From Tigriopus japonicus (Eukaryota; Arthropoda; Copepoda; Harpacticoida; Harpacticidae), in the NCBI GenBank assembly GCA_010645155.1, contig CM021318.1, positions 3,215,926-3,279,925 on the forward strand: DNA of 64,000 bases. Reading direction: 5' to 3'. Below are positions 23,591-33,950 of this stretch, piece by piece (position 1 is the stretch's first letter; each line of letters starts with the position of its first letter). The notes under the pieces were generated by a model. The model did no database searches and had not been told where the DNA came from. It saw nothing but the letters and a program-made list of their open reading frames with translations. A program made the translations under genes and the position numbers.

Positions 23591-24938
23591 TTCGAATTCA
23601 GGGCTAGCCAGAAAGAAAGCTCACTTGCTTGATTTCAAAAAGGACGATTGTTGGATCAATGGGGAAAAAATCCGAGAGTGCGTGACCGCTTTTTTTCAAG
23701 TAGCGAAGGGCCTACTTCACCGTTTTAGGAGACTTCTATTGTAGTAATGCTTCAGTAGAAATGCAATTACATGATGTTTTCGACAGTCTATTCCCAAAGT
23801 TAGGTGGAGTTCTTTTAGGGGAGATATTTATCTACGTGATGAAAGAGTCTTTGAAGAGATTGGTTGACATATTGTTGAGGATGAGGCATATTAAAAATGA
23901 TCCTGATTTGAGGTGGGACAAAATTTCCTGCTGCTATTGCAAGTTAGGTGTTGAGGGCAGATTAGGTAGAAGTTATCAAAGATCAGCAAGCCCTTTGACT
24001 GTGTTTGACCCTGGCCGCTCTTGCTTGCTCTTTGATTTTGAAGTTGCCAGTTCCTTGATCCCCTCACAAAGAGGGCTTGCCTCAACCAAGACTTCTCACT
24101 GATCTCGACTCTTGATTAGTGATGGACCGAAAGCGCTTTCAGCCGAAATTACGGCCGAAATTTGGGTTTGGTTTCGGTTATGCTTACCAAAACCAAAAGC
24201 AGACAATTACTATATAAAATGGAGTTTGACAACAAAATCGAAAAAAATTGGTCCAAAAACCTCTGAAATTTAAGTTTTCCGATTTTTCAAAATTTGCAAC
24301 TACCAAACATCGAACACATGAGCATTATATTTTTTAAGGCGGATTTTTATTTGAACAATTTTGTAATTAGCTCCTTTCGGTTAAGCCCTCTTTTGGCCGA
24401 AACTTTTGGTTTCGGTTATGAGACCTTTTGGTCCATCACTACTCTTGATTTATGGTAATACATCTTTCTGTACTCGGCCTTGTTAGATAACTCTCTGGCA
24501 AACAGGGGCAAAAGCAACAGGCGGGAAAAGAAGAAGTGCTTCCATCAGAAAGATGACTTGTCTGCTGCCGTCTGTTTCTGTTCAGTAATCCAGCCAGAAT
24601 GCACCAAGACACCCTAAATATAAGGGCAATCATTTTTTATATGCCTCATCCTCAACAATATGTCAACCAATCTCTTCAAAGACTCTTTCATCACGTAGAT
24701 AAATATCTCTGCTAAAAGAACTCCACCTAACTTTGGGAATAGACTGTCGAAAACACCATGTAATTGCCTATCTACTGAAGCATTACTACAATAGAAGTCT
24801 CTTAAAACGGTAAAGTAGGCCCTTCGCTACTTGAAAAAAGCGGTCACGCACTCTCGGATTTTTTCCCCATTGATCCAACAATCGTCCTTTTTGAAATCAA
24901 GCAAGTGAGCTTTCTTTCTGGCTAGCCCTGAATTCGAA
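23591..24938. mobile_element. Large inverted repeat (about 310-bp arms, 1.35 kb overall), foldback-like
   Basis: The arm 23591-23902 is repeated inverted at 24628-24938 with only scattered differences, from TTCGAATTCAGGGCTAGCC to GATGAGGCATATTAAAAATGAT. The 725-bp centre holds an hAT-like element (24117-24441) and about 400 bp of unrelated sequence. Short frames in the arms have no recognisable product. It is either a foldback transposon or a transposon with long terminal inverted repeats. Confidence 0.85.
24117..24441. mobile_element. hAT-type MITE family F, copy 1, perfect 8-bp target duplication
   Basis: It begins TAGTGATGGACCGAAA and ends TTTTGGTCCATCACTA. It is flanked on both sides by CTCTTGAT (24109-24116 and 24442-24449). 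Inside are runs of the motif GGCCGAAA/TTTCGGTT near both ends. At 325 bp it has no coding capacity. Terminal repeat sequence and 8-bp duplication are those of the hAT superfamily. Other copies: 54743-55020 and 56008-56366. Confidence 0.9.
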
Positions 24939-25493
24939 AAAAGGTTTTTGGCTATAGCCGAGGCATCCAGATCATCAGCGATCCTGGGATTGGTGTAAGA
25001 AATGCAAATGAAGATTGACCTGTTAGAAGCAGATGTTATTTCATTAGTTTTGTTATTAGATTAACTTGTTCGAAGTTATGATTTAATTAGACAAGGTTGG
25101 CCGACCCCTGTGCAAATAGATAATAAGCGTCAAGAGCGAGCAGCATGGCAAAAATCATGTACCTTTAAAAGCTTGTTTGCAGAGCGTTGGGTTTGCGGAA
25201 TTCCGCAAGACCACCTGACTATGTTATATCCCTATGATATTTTTGAAACCACATTTTGTCCCTCTCCCTTAACCTTCTTAACTCATAGTGACACTTTCTC
25301 AAAAGTTGCTCTAATAGTGTTTACCTGAAGCCATCAGTGTTGAAGTTAAGGTACATTAGAGTCCATGGGCGCCACAACCAAACTAAGCCAAAACTTTGAG
25401 CCACTGGAGAACAATAACAAGACAAGGAAATACTCACTAATCGTGTCTCGACTTGAGCCCAAATAAGCGTATGTTAGAGCACACACATCAAGT

Positions 25494-25908
25494 GTAGGTA
25501 CATTATAAAGTGCGCCATCTCGTGGATTTAATGTGGCAACAGTTCGCACTTCCCAGATATATTTGAAAATATTCATTTTTGTACAAACTTAAGTGCCTCA
25601 AATGTCAATTGGAGATTAGCAATGGACCTGTAATGGTTTTTAGTTGAGTTAGTACGTAAACTCCTTTTCAGATTGGCAAAAAAACTAGATCATTGAAAAA
25701 CAATTTCAGGAAATTTAAATGCCAAAATGCATCTTAAAACACTTCAAGTTTCATGGGGAATCTCTCGATCAACATTTGAGGCGCATTAGTTTGTCCAAAA
25801 CTTGCGTATGACCGTTACTATCTACAAAGTTATGTGTATCGTGGGAAGTGCAAGCTGTTGCCCCATAAAATTCACTAGATGGCGTACTTTGTAACCGAAC
25901 TCTTTTAT
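25494..25908. mobile_element. MITE family C, copy 2 (diverged)
   Basis: It shares AAGTGCGCCATCT near 25510 and CACTAGATGGCG near 25872 with copy 1 at 8322-8759, plus internal matches (AAGTGCCTCAAATGTCAA; GCAATGGACCTGTAATGGTT). The palindromic arrangement is retained, with more substitutions. Confidence 0.75.
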
Positions 25909-26284
25909 AGAAGTACTCTAGATGCAACAATTACTTTGCCCCATTTCGCTTTGTGGTTGATTGGGATGTCCAATTCAGAGTTTATCTGTATGTGCACCAA
26001 TGTGTAAGAAGCGTCAAAAACTCGTCGACTTCGGGTGCATCTACAATTTACAGACAGAATAATTTCGGAAAGATGAGGAAAACTTGAACAAATTTTAATC
26101 TCAGAACTTGTTTTGTAAGTGAAAGTATAATTGAAATTTGTCAATTACAATGGTTGAAATGAATTCAATTATAATTACTAGGGACGGGCAGAAAGTGCAA
26201 ATAATCTTACCCTTTTAGTTACCAAAAGTTGCAAAAAAATGAGCCCAAAAGTGCAAAACAAAGTGCAGAAAAATGTTGAAAGTG

Positions 26285-26415
26285 CAAATCAATGTCAAAA
26301 AAGAGCAAATAAATGTCGCAAAAAGAGCAAATTAATGTCAAAAAGAGCAAATAAATGTCGCAAAAAGAGCAAATAAGTGTCAGAAAAGAGCAAATAAATG
26401 TCAAAAAAGAGCAAA
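26285..26415. repeat. Degenerate tandem repeat of about 20 bp inside the hAT element
   Basis: Variants of AAAAAGAGCAAATAAATGTC occur about six times in a row, some with an extra GC. It is part of the subterminal region of the 26179-27259 element. Confidence 0.85.
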
Positions 26416-26472
26416 TAACTTGCATTTGGACTTAAAAGGTCATTCATGGAGTACCCACAGCTCCTATTTGAG

Positions 26473-26862
26473 CAGAAGTCATTTACAAGTTACGAGTTCT
26501 ATTAATTAGGTCACTAGCAAAAAGGATGTAAAGTCATGAAAAATACTTTAGTCAACACTCTTCTGAATTTTTCATTCCTAAGATGTTCCATGGATGTATG
26601 TACCTAAAATATTATCGAAATATATTTAGCAATTGTTTTATATGGCTTTACATCACTCCGTTTTCGTCCTTCAAGTTGTTCAAAAATAGACATTGAAAAT
26701 TGAACAGAAAAATACCCACGTGTGCCTAACAATTGTATCAAAGAAAATAGTCCTAAATGTGTTTTATGCATGTTTAGTGACATTACTTCAATATTTGGCC
26801 CATGGCCTAATTACCAGAACTCAATTTTAAATGTGGCATTCATTGTCTCATCACATCTATAT
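26473..26862. mobile_element. MITE family D, copy 2, nested in the hAT element
   Basis: GAAGTCATTTACAAGTTACG at left, and GGCCCATGGCCTAATTACCAG then ATGTGGCATTCATTGTCTCATC at right, correspond to the ends of 491-1064. It keeps the inverted layout but is shorter and diverged. Confidence 0.6.
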
Positions 26863-27528
26863 TGTTTGTAGATCCTTCCATTACCATAACATGAGTTGCT
26901 TTAGGTTTGCTATTTGTTGGTTGTATGGAATGAGATTCTTTTGTCTAATCTTTAGTTTAGTAAACGGGATGTAATAGTTAAAGCCAAGATGGTGAATAAA
27001 GTGTGAAGTTTGCGTCTGAAATGCACATATTTCTTCAAGGTGCTAAGAATGGTTGATTGCAAATGCAAGCTTTTTCGACTAGTTCAAAATTTGATCTTGA
27101 AACTAAAAATTCTTTCAAATGCCACTACAATTTCTTAACAATTTGTCAATTTTGGCCAAAAACGTAAATAAAAAGTGCAAATAAAGGTGAAAAGTGCAAA
27201 AGTGCAGAAAAATGGGTTTATGTTACCAAAAATCTTTTTACACTATTTGCCCGTCCCTAATAATTACAAATACATTAATTTCAACTGCAATTAATTGCAA
27301 TTACAATTGAATCACAGGTCCTATTCTCTGGATTAATTTCAATTATCATCCTCAAGTAAACTTTCCAATTAAACTATCAAGAAACCAAAGAACCATATTT
27401 TCAGCGGGCTTGAACTATCAAAGTAGGGATGGAGAATTAGCGGTTTCAATTCCGGTAACGTTCCTTTCTTGTTATTTACATCAACACTTTCAATCCATAT
27501 TGAGACCGAACAATCCCCACATAATTAC

Positions 27529-27655
27529 CTAACCAAGATTTGCTCTGAATGTCACGCTTGTAAGCCAAGTAAGTCATGACAAGCTCTTGGCCCCTTTTGG
27601 CGTGTTTGGCGAGATTTTTCCAATCGAGGCAAGCAGGTCGTGGTAATGGCACAAC
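27529..27655 (-). other. Candidate internal exon of an unknown minus-strand gene (weak)
   Basis: The acceptor GGGTTTTCAG precedes GTTGTGCC; the frame reads VVPLPRPACLDWKNLAKHAK, then RGQELVMTYLAYKRDIQSK, then SWLG, and the donor is TTAG|GTAATT (phase 0 in, phase 1 out). Without the donor the frame continues 18 more codons to a stop. The text is protein-like and charged, but I recognise no family and found no partner exon. Confidence 0.3.
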
Positions 27656-28780
27656 CTGAAAACCCAATTAAGAGAATATGCTTGACGGGAAAGCAAAATA
27701 GCGTGCACTATTCCATGATGACATGACTTCCTTGCTAAGCCTTAACTTTGGCTTGCCTTTGAGAACCAGGAAATAACAGAATGCTGACATTTTATTCAAA
27801 GCACTTGACGCATCTTGCTTTTTAAAAGGATTTTCGAGAGCTCGACATTGTCCTAAACTCATGTTTGTTCATTGATCAATAGAGAGTCCGAGGTCTCCCT
27901 TGAGACGTTATTCCTATAATTCAAAGATTGGAAACCTTTGGAGAATTCTACCCTACCAACAAGATTGACGGGAGGACAAAAAAGAAAACTTTTTCTTCGT
28001 CCTGATTGACAATACGCATTATGGACAAACTCTCTTGTTGAAGAGAGGAGGACGAAAACTTCGAGCTACAATCAGCCTATAATGATAATAAGAAAGATTC
28101 GGTGAGTCTTTGATTCATACTTTAGTAGGAACTGAGAATTTGGTCTTCTGCTAACTCGCCAAAGTGAAGAGGGAATCATTCATTGACTTGCCTTTGACTT
28201 CAATGGCACATGCACAAGGTTGCTTCAAGTGAGCATTTTAAATCTTACCGCTAGCGGTAAAAGGGGGCTGTTGGCTGTGCTGAGCTGCTCGGCCCATTTT
28301 GGCGAATCCAAGCTTTTCCCATTTAAGCGTCCATTTCACGATTCCAGGTCCATGGAAACGATCTATATTTTCTGTCATTGGGGCAAAAATATGCATCATT
28401 TATTTTTAGGGGGATTAAATTAAAATCAATTAAGCTAACCTTGTGCTATTGCAGAAAAGAGGATTAGTATTAATCCAAACAATAATACCAAGAAGCTAAT
28501 TTGGTCGGTGGATTCTAAAGAATCATATCAATGTGTCAACAAAATTACCAAACTGAGAAATGAAATAGTATTCAGTGATTCTTCCTGTTAATATTTGGTT
28601 TTATCTGGCATTTATATGGCAAAAAAACTAGGCATATCATCAACAAGGTGTAAGCAGAAGTATCAAGACGTAAAATATAAATTGTTTCCAGGGACCTAGG
28701 CGTAGAGACACCAGTTGGCTAGAATAGGAAGGACAAAATGAGGAATTCGTTGACCAAAATGGTATGGATGAGCCAGGATA

Positions 28781-28930
28781 TTAAGCAACTGCAAACCATG
28801 ATTTTTTTTGAGTGTTGGTGCTAGGATCGGAGGGTTGAGCCTCGATTGAGCCAGCGAAGCCAGCCATCACATCGTCCAAATTGTTCCGATAGGCAATTTC
28901 ATGTCCGGTATCAAAATGGTTCTCCGTCTG
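28781..28930 (-). other. Candidate last exon of an unknown minus-strand gene (weak)
   Basis: The acceptor TTCACACCCACAG precedes a frame TENHFDTGHEIAYRNNLDD, then VMAGFAGSIEAQPSDPSTN, ending SWFAVA at a stop at 28781-28783. No family is recognised and no upstream exon was found up to the pLGIC cassette. The frame remains open upstream through a tRNA-like stretch, so the exon call is tentative. Confidence 0.25.
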
Positions 28931-28964
28931 TGGGTGTGAATTAGCGCCTAAAAGTTTCCTTGAG

Positions 28965-29032
28965 AAAGGTCGGGGAGGAGAATTGAACCTGGGACCTCTC
29001 TCACGATAGGAAACTGCGCTAAACACGACGTC
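28965..29032 (-). repeat. tRNA-like segment, possibly a SINE head or tRNA pseudogene
   Basis: On the minus strand GTTTAGCGCAGTTTCC resembles a Pol III A box and AGGTTCAATTCT a B box, about 30 bp apart, followed by CCCCGACC. A full cloverleaf cannot be formed: the T stem is mismatched and an anticodon arm is lacking. Confidence 0.3.
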
Positions 29033-29039
29033 TTCTCCC

Positions 29040-32023
29040 TTTGTAATTGATTAAATGCTAAAAAATATTTTGTACGGTTTATTTCAAGGTAATGTAAATG
29101 CTTCATTAGAACTTTATAAGATAATGTGTATCTCTGCGAGTTATAAGATCAAACTACTCACCAATCATCTTTCTGCACATTCTTATTTTGGTGTAAACAA
29201 ACAATAAAAAAGACAAAAATTAAAGAAGCTTCTTTACACAAAACGATAAGATGTTTAAAGGTGACAGAATTCGCATGGTCTTTGAATGAACGCATCATTT
29301 CACTGTTTGTCTCCATCTAACGGTTGCTTTTAGAATTTATTTTTTGGGTGGGTTGCGGATTTTTTATTACTATACTGCTACAAGGAATAGGATTCCATGT
29401 AAGGAAAGTTTATCATTTACGTTACTGCATAAGATAAAAATATAAAATTACCATTGATATGAAATTTGACCTACCAATGAGTTAATGTTGGCAGATCTAT
29501 ACAAACCTTGAATATTGGGTTGATCAGGAGTAGTATTTAGAAAAAGTCTAATCTTGCCTTAAATGTTGTTGGAGGATCAGCTCCTGCATATTCCTGACGA
29601 AGATGAATTGTTATCAATTCATTTGGACCAATGTAATTGACATTTTTTAATTACAAAATACACTTTCATTTTCATCTATGTAAGAATAGCAAGGATCAAA
29701 TATTTTGCAGACTTACCCCATCTTTCCCATCTTTATCAGTATGTTAATTGATTCATCCAAAGCTTACAAGTTTTTATGCAATTTTCACATTTGGCCTTAA
29801 AAAGATAGAAATTCCAATCGGGTTAGAAAAATAATGTAATTAAATGTTATTCATGTTCTTTGTGAAAGTAATTGTAATTTACTAATTAAAAAAGAAAATT
29901 AAGTAATTTTATTTGCATTTAGTTACTTTGAGACAAGAATAATTGTAATTAATTACATTTTAAAAGTAATTGACAGAAGTCTGTCTTCAAAAGTTTCACT
30001 TCCATATTTCCTTTTTACACTATTTGAGATTCTTCGGGTTATTTGAGCCAAAGGAAAGGATTTTGAGGATTGAATCGGTTCAACAAAGATTTTCGAAGAT
30101 GCTTTGTGGGATTTTAGGTTTTCAACATGGGGGATTGAATTGAGCCTTGTGAAAGATAACCTAGAATCTGGACCTTATCTTTACCAAGAAAAGTGGTCCA
30201 CAATGGCGAAGACTGTAGAAAAAATTGTGGAAAGAGCAAGGGAAACTTGTCATTTAGTACTGGTACTCAGTCCATGAGGTCACCAAGCCAGTCCTCTTCA
30301 TTGGTTTCTTACACAAGTATTAACGCTCTTTATTTGGTTTTCATATGAAACATTTGTCTCCTTTGATATATGTTTCTATAATTTTTATTTTTGTATCTAA
30401 GTCTTGTTACACTTCTTTCTTGATTTTTGAGCAAAGAAAGACGGGATAGCAGTGTTTTTTCCTTGAAATTTAAGGTTCATCGAAACGAAACTTACCCTTT
30501 TATAACTAAAGTGGCATGTGTTAGTTTATAATGAACAATAATGCAATGTGCCCAGAAAACTAATTTGCAAAAGACTCCAAAATCGAAACTCTGGAGGTTC
30601 TTGAAATTTAAAACGGCAACAAGTTCTATTTTGTCGTCCCGAGTTTGTCCCCTATCTCCTCAGAACCTGAAAAATGGCTTTGTCGAGGCTGCAGATAAGA
30701 AGGCCAGGGATAAGCAAAGGTCTCTTGAAGACCTTCCCATGATAACACCCAGGTTGGTCTTATCTTAAGGAAAAGTGGAACAACCTGGTCCCTCCTCCAC
30801 CTCTCCCCATTTTTTGGGTTCCATTCTAACGTCATTTGGTTCTTTCTCTCGCTACAAGGAAGGCAGTTAACACGTTCCAAATGGAACTTGAACCTTGTTT
30901 CCACCCTAAGTTTCGGAAAATGGAGTTAGAAACTACATTTCAATAGCTCAGGAAGGACAACGAACATTGGAGTTCAAGATCACACCTGAGTTTAAATTGA
31001 AGCGAGGATGAGGATGTATTTGTTATGCAAGACCTTATGAAGAGCTCAAAATTGGACCAAGTGGAGTCAAAGAACGTAAAAAGAGCACTTAAAATCGACT
31101 TGGAATGCATTTTAAGTGCTGACAAAACCGGTTGGAACACAATCAATCATGTCCAAGACAAATTTCATCTTAGATATAGTACTATATGTGGGCATTGTTA
31201 CCGTGTTCTAGTAAAGGGAGTTGTCCTCAAGAACGTTTTCTAAGCATTCATATACACATCTTCCAAGGATTCACACAAGCCTGTCCCAAACAAGGGCAAT
31301 TTATTAGTACGTTGAACGAAAAGAATTGAAAATAGGGATGGATGCAAGTTTTGCTCAACACTGACTCCAAAAAGCTCGATTTTTCCCGTGGTGAAACCAG
31401 TCACACCATTTGATTGAAAGGAATAATTTTCGAGACATTTTCAAGAGAAACAAGTTAAGGTTTTCATATCCATTCTCCATTTCAGTGCTTTTTTGATGAT
31501 GGGAAGAATTTGTTATTAATTTGAGAACCACTAATGATTTTGAAAAACAAGACACCGACTCGCGAACAATCCTGAAAAGTCGACTCATCACAAGTTGAGG
31601 TCTTTAACGCCTGCCCATAAAACATTTTTGTCGACAAGAGTTTTTCCACAAAAATCACTAATAAAACTGTGTGATGAAATATTTTTTTTTGCTTTTGTAT
31701 TGAGCATACAACGTTTCAACTAGAGCGCTAGTTTCAACATGACTTTACGGTTATTCAAGACTTATTTGGGTTCCAGTTCAGAAAAACCGTCATTTTGGAA
31801 ATTCGGTTTTCCACTATTCGATTTTGAGATCATAGAGGATAGGGCAAAATCATCATTGGGCTCTCTTGGGAATTTCTGTACAAAAACCGGAATACAAATT
31901 GACGTCCCGTTCAAGGTTTAAACTTGCGACGCAGTACAAAGAGTCAATTAGTTGATCGTTGTCGCTTCAGTAACATTGATCTCGTGATTCCTTGTCTAGG
32001 CACAGATTTGGATCTCCACAAGG
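29040..32023. other. AT-rich spacer upstream of the channel locus
   Basis: About 3 kb with no recognised gene. A truncated TAGGGATGG transposon-like end occurs near 31334. The last part, up to 32023, should hold the promoter and any 5' UTR of the first channel cassette, but no core promoter element could be assigned. Confidence 0.4.
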
Positions 32024-33069
32024 ATGTCAAACTCAGCCCCTTTCCGGAACACTTCTATGACTTTTGGGCTAATCTTGGGAGTCATTGGTCCCCTCATTTT
32101 TGGTGTCGGATTGGCCAATGGTGCCAAATCTAGGGACTTCCAATGTGATGCCACGAATCACACAAGCTTTGTTTGCCTTCCCGTTGATTACTCCAAATTC
32201 GAGCTTCCAATCAAGACCGACATTAACAAAATCTCAATCAGTGCTTATGTTGACGAAGTGATGCAAATCAATGAGGATGATAACAGCATTAAGTTTTCTT
32301 GTTACTTCAATGTCAAATGGTTCGATCCAAGGATCCATCTTGATCGAGATTTTGGGAAAGAACTAGCTGGAATTGGTGGAGAAGGTACCAAACCCAAACC
32401 TGTTTTGGTCCCTGTGAGTCTGGATTTGGTTGAGGAGTTGTGGCTTCCCAATGTGTTTATTTACAACATGAAGGAATTCAACGCCATCGATGTGCTCAAT
32501 AAACAAGCTGGACTTTGGATTGGCACGGACAAGAGTATACTATATTCTCAAGCAGTTCATATCAACTTTTTGTGTCCCATGAACTTTGCCAGGTTCCCTT
32601 TGGACACTCAAGTCTGCAAGTTCCAAGTTGGAAGTTACTCTTATTCGGACTTGAAAATGATTTTTGAGACAACAATGGCTGGGTATTCCACTCCAAAGAC
32701 TACCAATTCCATCCCATTGGACTATGAGATTACCATCAACGAATTGCAGTTAATCGATCAAACTTATTTTGGAGGTTCTTTGGGCAACTTTTCGTTGGCC
32801 GGGTTTGAAATGGTCCTGGATCGACACGTGTCTTCGTATCTTCTTGGTTACTATTTGCCTACTGGACTCTTTGTGATTTCCAGTTGGATCAGTTTCCTCA
32901 TTCCCATGGATGTCATCCCAGGGAGGATGGCTTTGCTGATCACCTTATTCCTTGTGCTAATGAACATTTTTAACTCGATCAATATAAACACACCGAAAAC
33001 TGATGGCTTGAACGCCCTTCAAGTATGGATGTTGGCTTGCATCGTATTCGTATTTGGCGCCTTAATCGA
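32024..33069 (+). CDS. Cys-loop ligand-gated ion channel subunit, cassette 1 (signal peptide to TM3)
   Basis: One exon encodes 348 complete codons plus two bases. Signal peptide about residues 12-34 (M12 is an alternative start). The extracellular domain has an N-terminal Cys pair (FQC...VCLPVDYSKFELP), an FNVKW strand, the LWLPNVFIYN motif and the Cys-loop with C184 and C198 (CPMNFARFPLDTQVC, the canonical 13-residue spacing). TM1 is about 272-292; M2 starts PGR (299-301) and reads MALLITLFLVLMNIF; TM3 is about 332-349, ending FGALIE at the donor. Such subunits assemble as pentamers in the plasma membrane and open an ion pore on binding a transmitter. Pro at the start of M2 suggests anion selectivity (inference). 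Loop C (YSTPKTTNS) forms part of the ligand site. No frameshift or stop is present, so the copy looks functional up to TM3. The ligand cannot be told. Confidence 0.9.
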
Positions 33070-33664
33070 GTAAGTACTATTTTTTCTAGTTTTATCAACT
33101 TTTGAATATCAAGTAGGTAGAATTTTCACTTCAAACTTTGAAATAATTACTAGGGCTGTTCAAATCTGGTAAATAAGCTTTTTGTACCCTTTTTGCATGA
33201 AACGCATATATTCGTCTTTGCCGCATATTTTCTGCATCTTGGGGGAAAATCAAATGTTCCACTTAAATGTGTCAATTTTACGAACCCTCTTTTTTGAAAA
33301 CATCGACATTTGGAAATTTTGAAGTGAATTCACAACAAAATACCCAAGTATGCCGACGCCTTTTGCCCTTGTCACGTTGTTTAGAAGGAAAACAGTCCAG
33401 AGCAGAGGTGGGTGAGAAGTCGGTGTTGGTGTCTAGGTGTCGACACCGACATTGGTTTTTCCAGCTTTTGGTGTCAGTGTCAACATCAGCTTTTGTTTAG
33501 GCACCTACTAGGTTTCGTGATTTTTTCACCAATACGAAAATTTACATCACACCTTCACTGACGGTGTCGTCAGTGTCAGACTCGACATTGACAATTCTGC
33601 CGGTTTTGGGGTCGCCATCAATGGCTTAATGCCGGGGTCATCCATCCCTAGTTGGAGCAAGGTA
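33070..33664 (+). other. Sequence after cassette 1 donor, with a possible degraded hAT-like repeat
   Basis: It follows the GTAAGT donor. Between about 33395 and 33650 lies a segment beginning CAGAGGTGGGTGAGAAG and ending CCATCCCTAG, with GTGTCGACACCGAC-type inner repeats. It resembles a degraded transposon with hAT-like ends, without a clear target duplication. No TM4-like exon is seen here. Confidence 0.35.
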
Positions 33665-33950
33665 GGGGGCTAACAGAGAAATGACACTCCAAAAATATTC
33701 ATGAGTCACCAAGCCTGCACTGTGTGTGCAATGGAATTTGATGTTGAACACACTAAGTTATGTGATTCACAACCCAAACTTGCGTTTTTAGGGAGTCAGT
33801 GGCAAAATTGCTCATTCAATTGCTTTAGTTGAACAAGAGCAATGTATGATAAATGAAGTCACTTGACACCCTTGCTGCCGGATCAATAAAGTGTGTTCAA
33901 AACAAATCTCCACTGACTGTACTGGAGTGACATTTCTCTGTTAGCCCTCT
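33665..33950. mobile_element. MITE family A, copy 3 (reverse orientation)
   Basis: The ends are GGGGGCTAACAGAGAAATGA and TCATTTCTCTGTTAGCCC allowing small differences, inverted relative to the copy at 4455-4740. It is flanked by GAGCAAGGTA on both sides (just before, and two to five bases after), a 10-bp direct repeat that fits a target duplication. Inner sequence matches copy 2 over its whole length. Confidence 0.85.

Larger units (their letters stand above)
26179..27259. mobile_element. hAT-type non-autonomous element (1.08 kb), perfect 8-bp target duplication
   Basis: It begins TAGGGACGGGCAGAAAGTG and ends CACTATTTGCCCGTCCCTA. Both sides are flanked by ATAATTAC (26171-26178 and 27260-27267). 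The ends are rich in AAAAGTGCAAA variants, and the left part holds a roughly 20-bp tandem repeat. A palindromic family D element is nested in the middle. No transposase frame is present. Confidence 0.9.
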
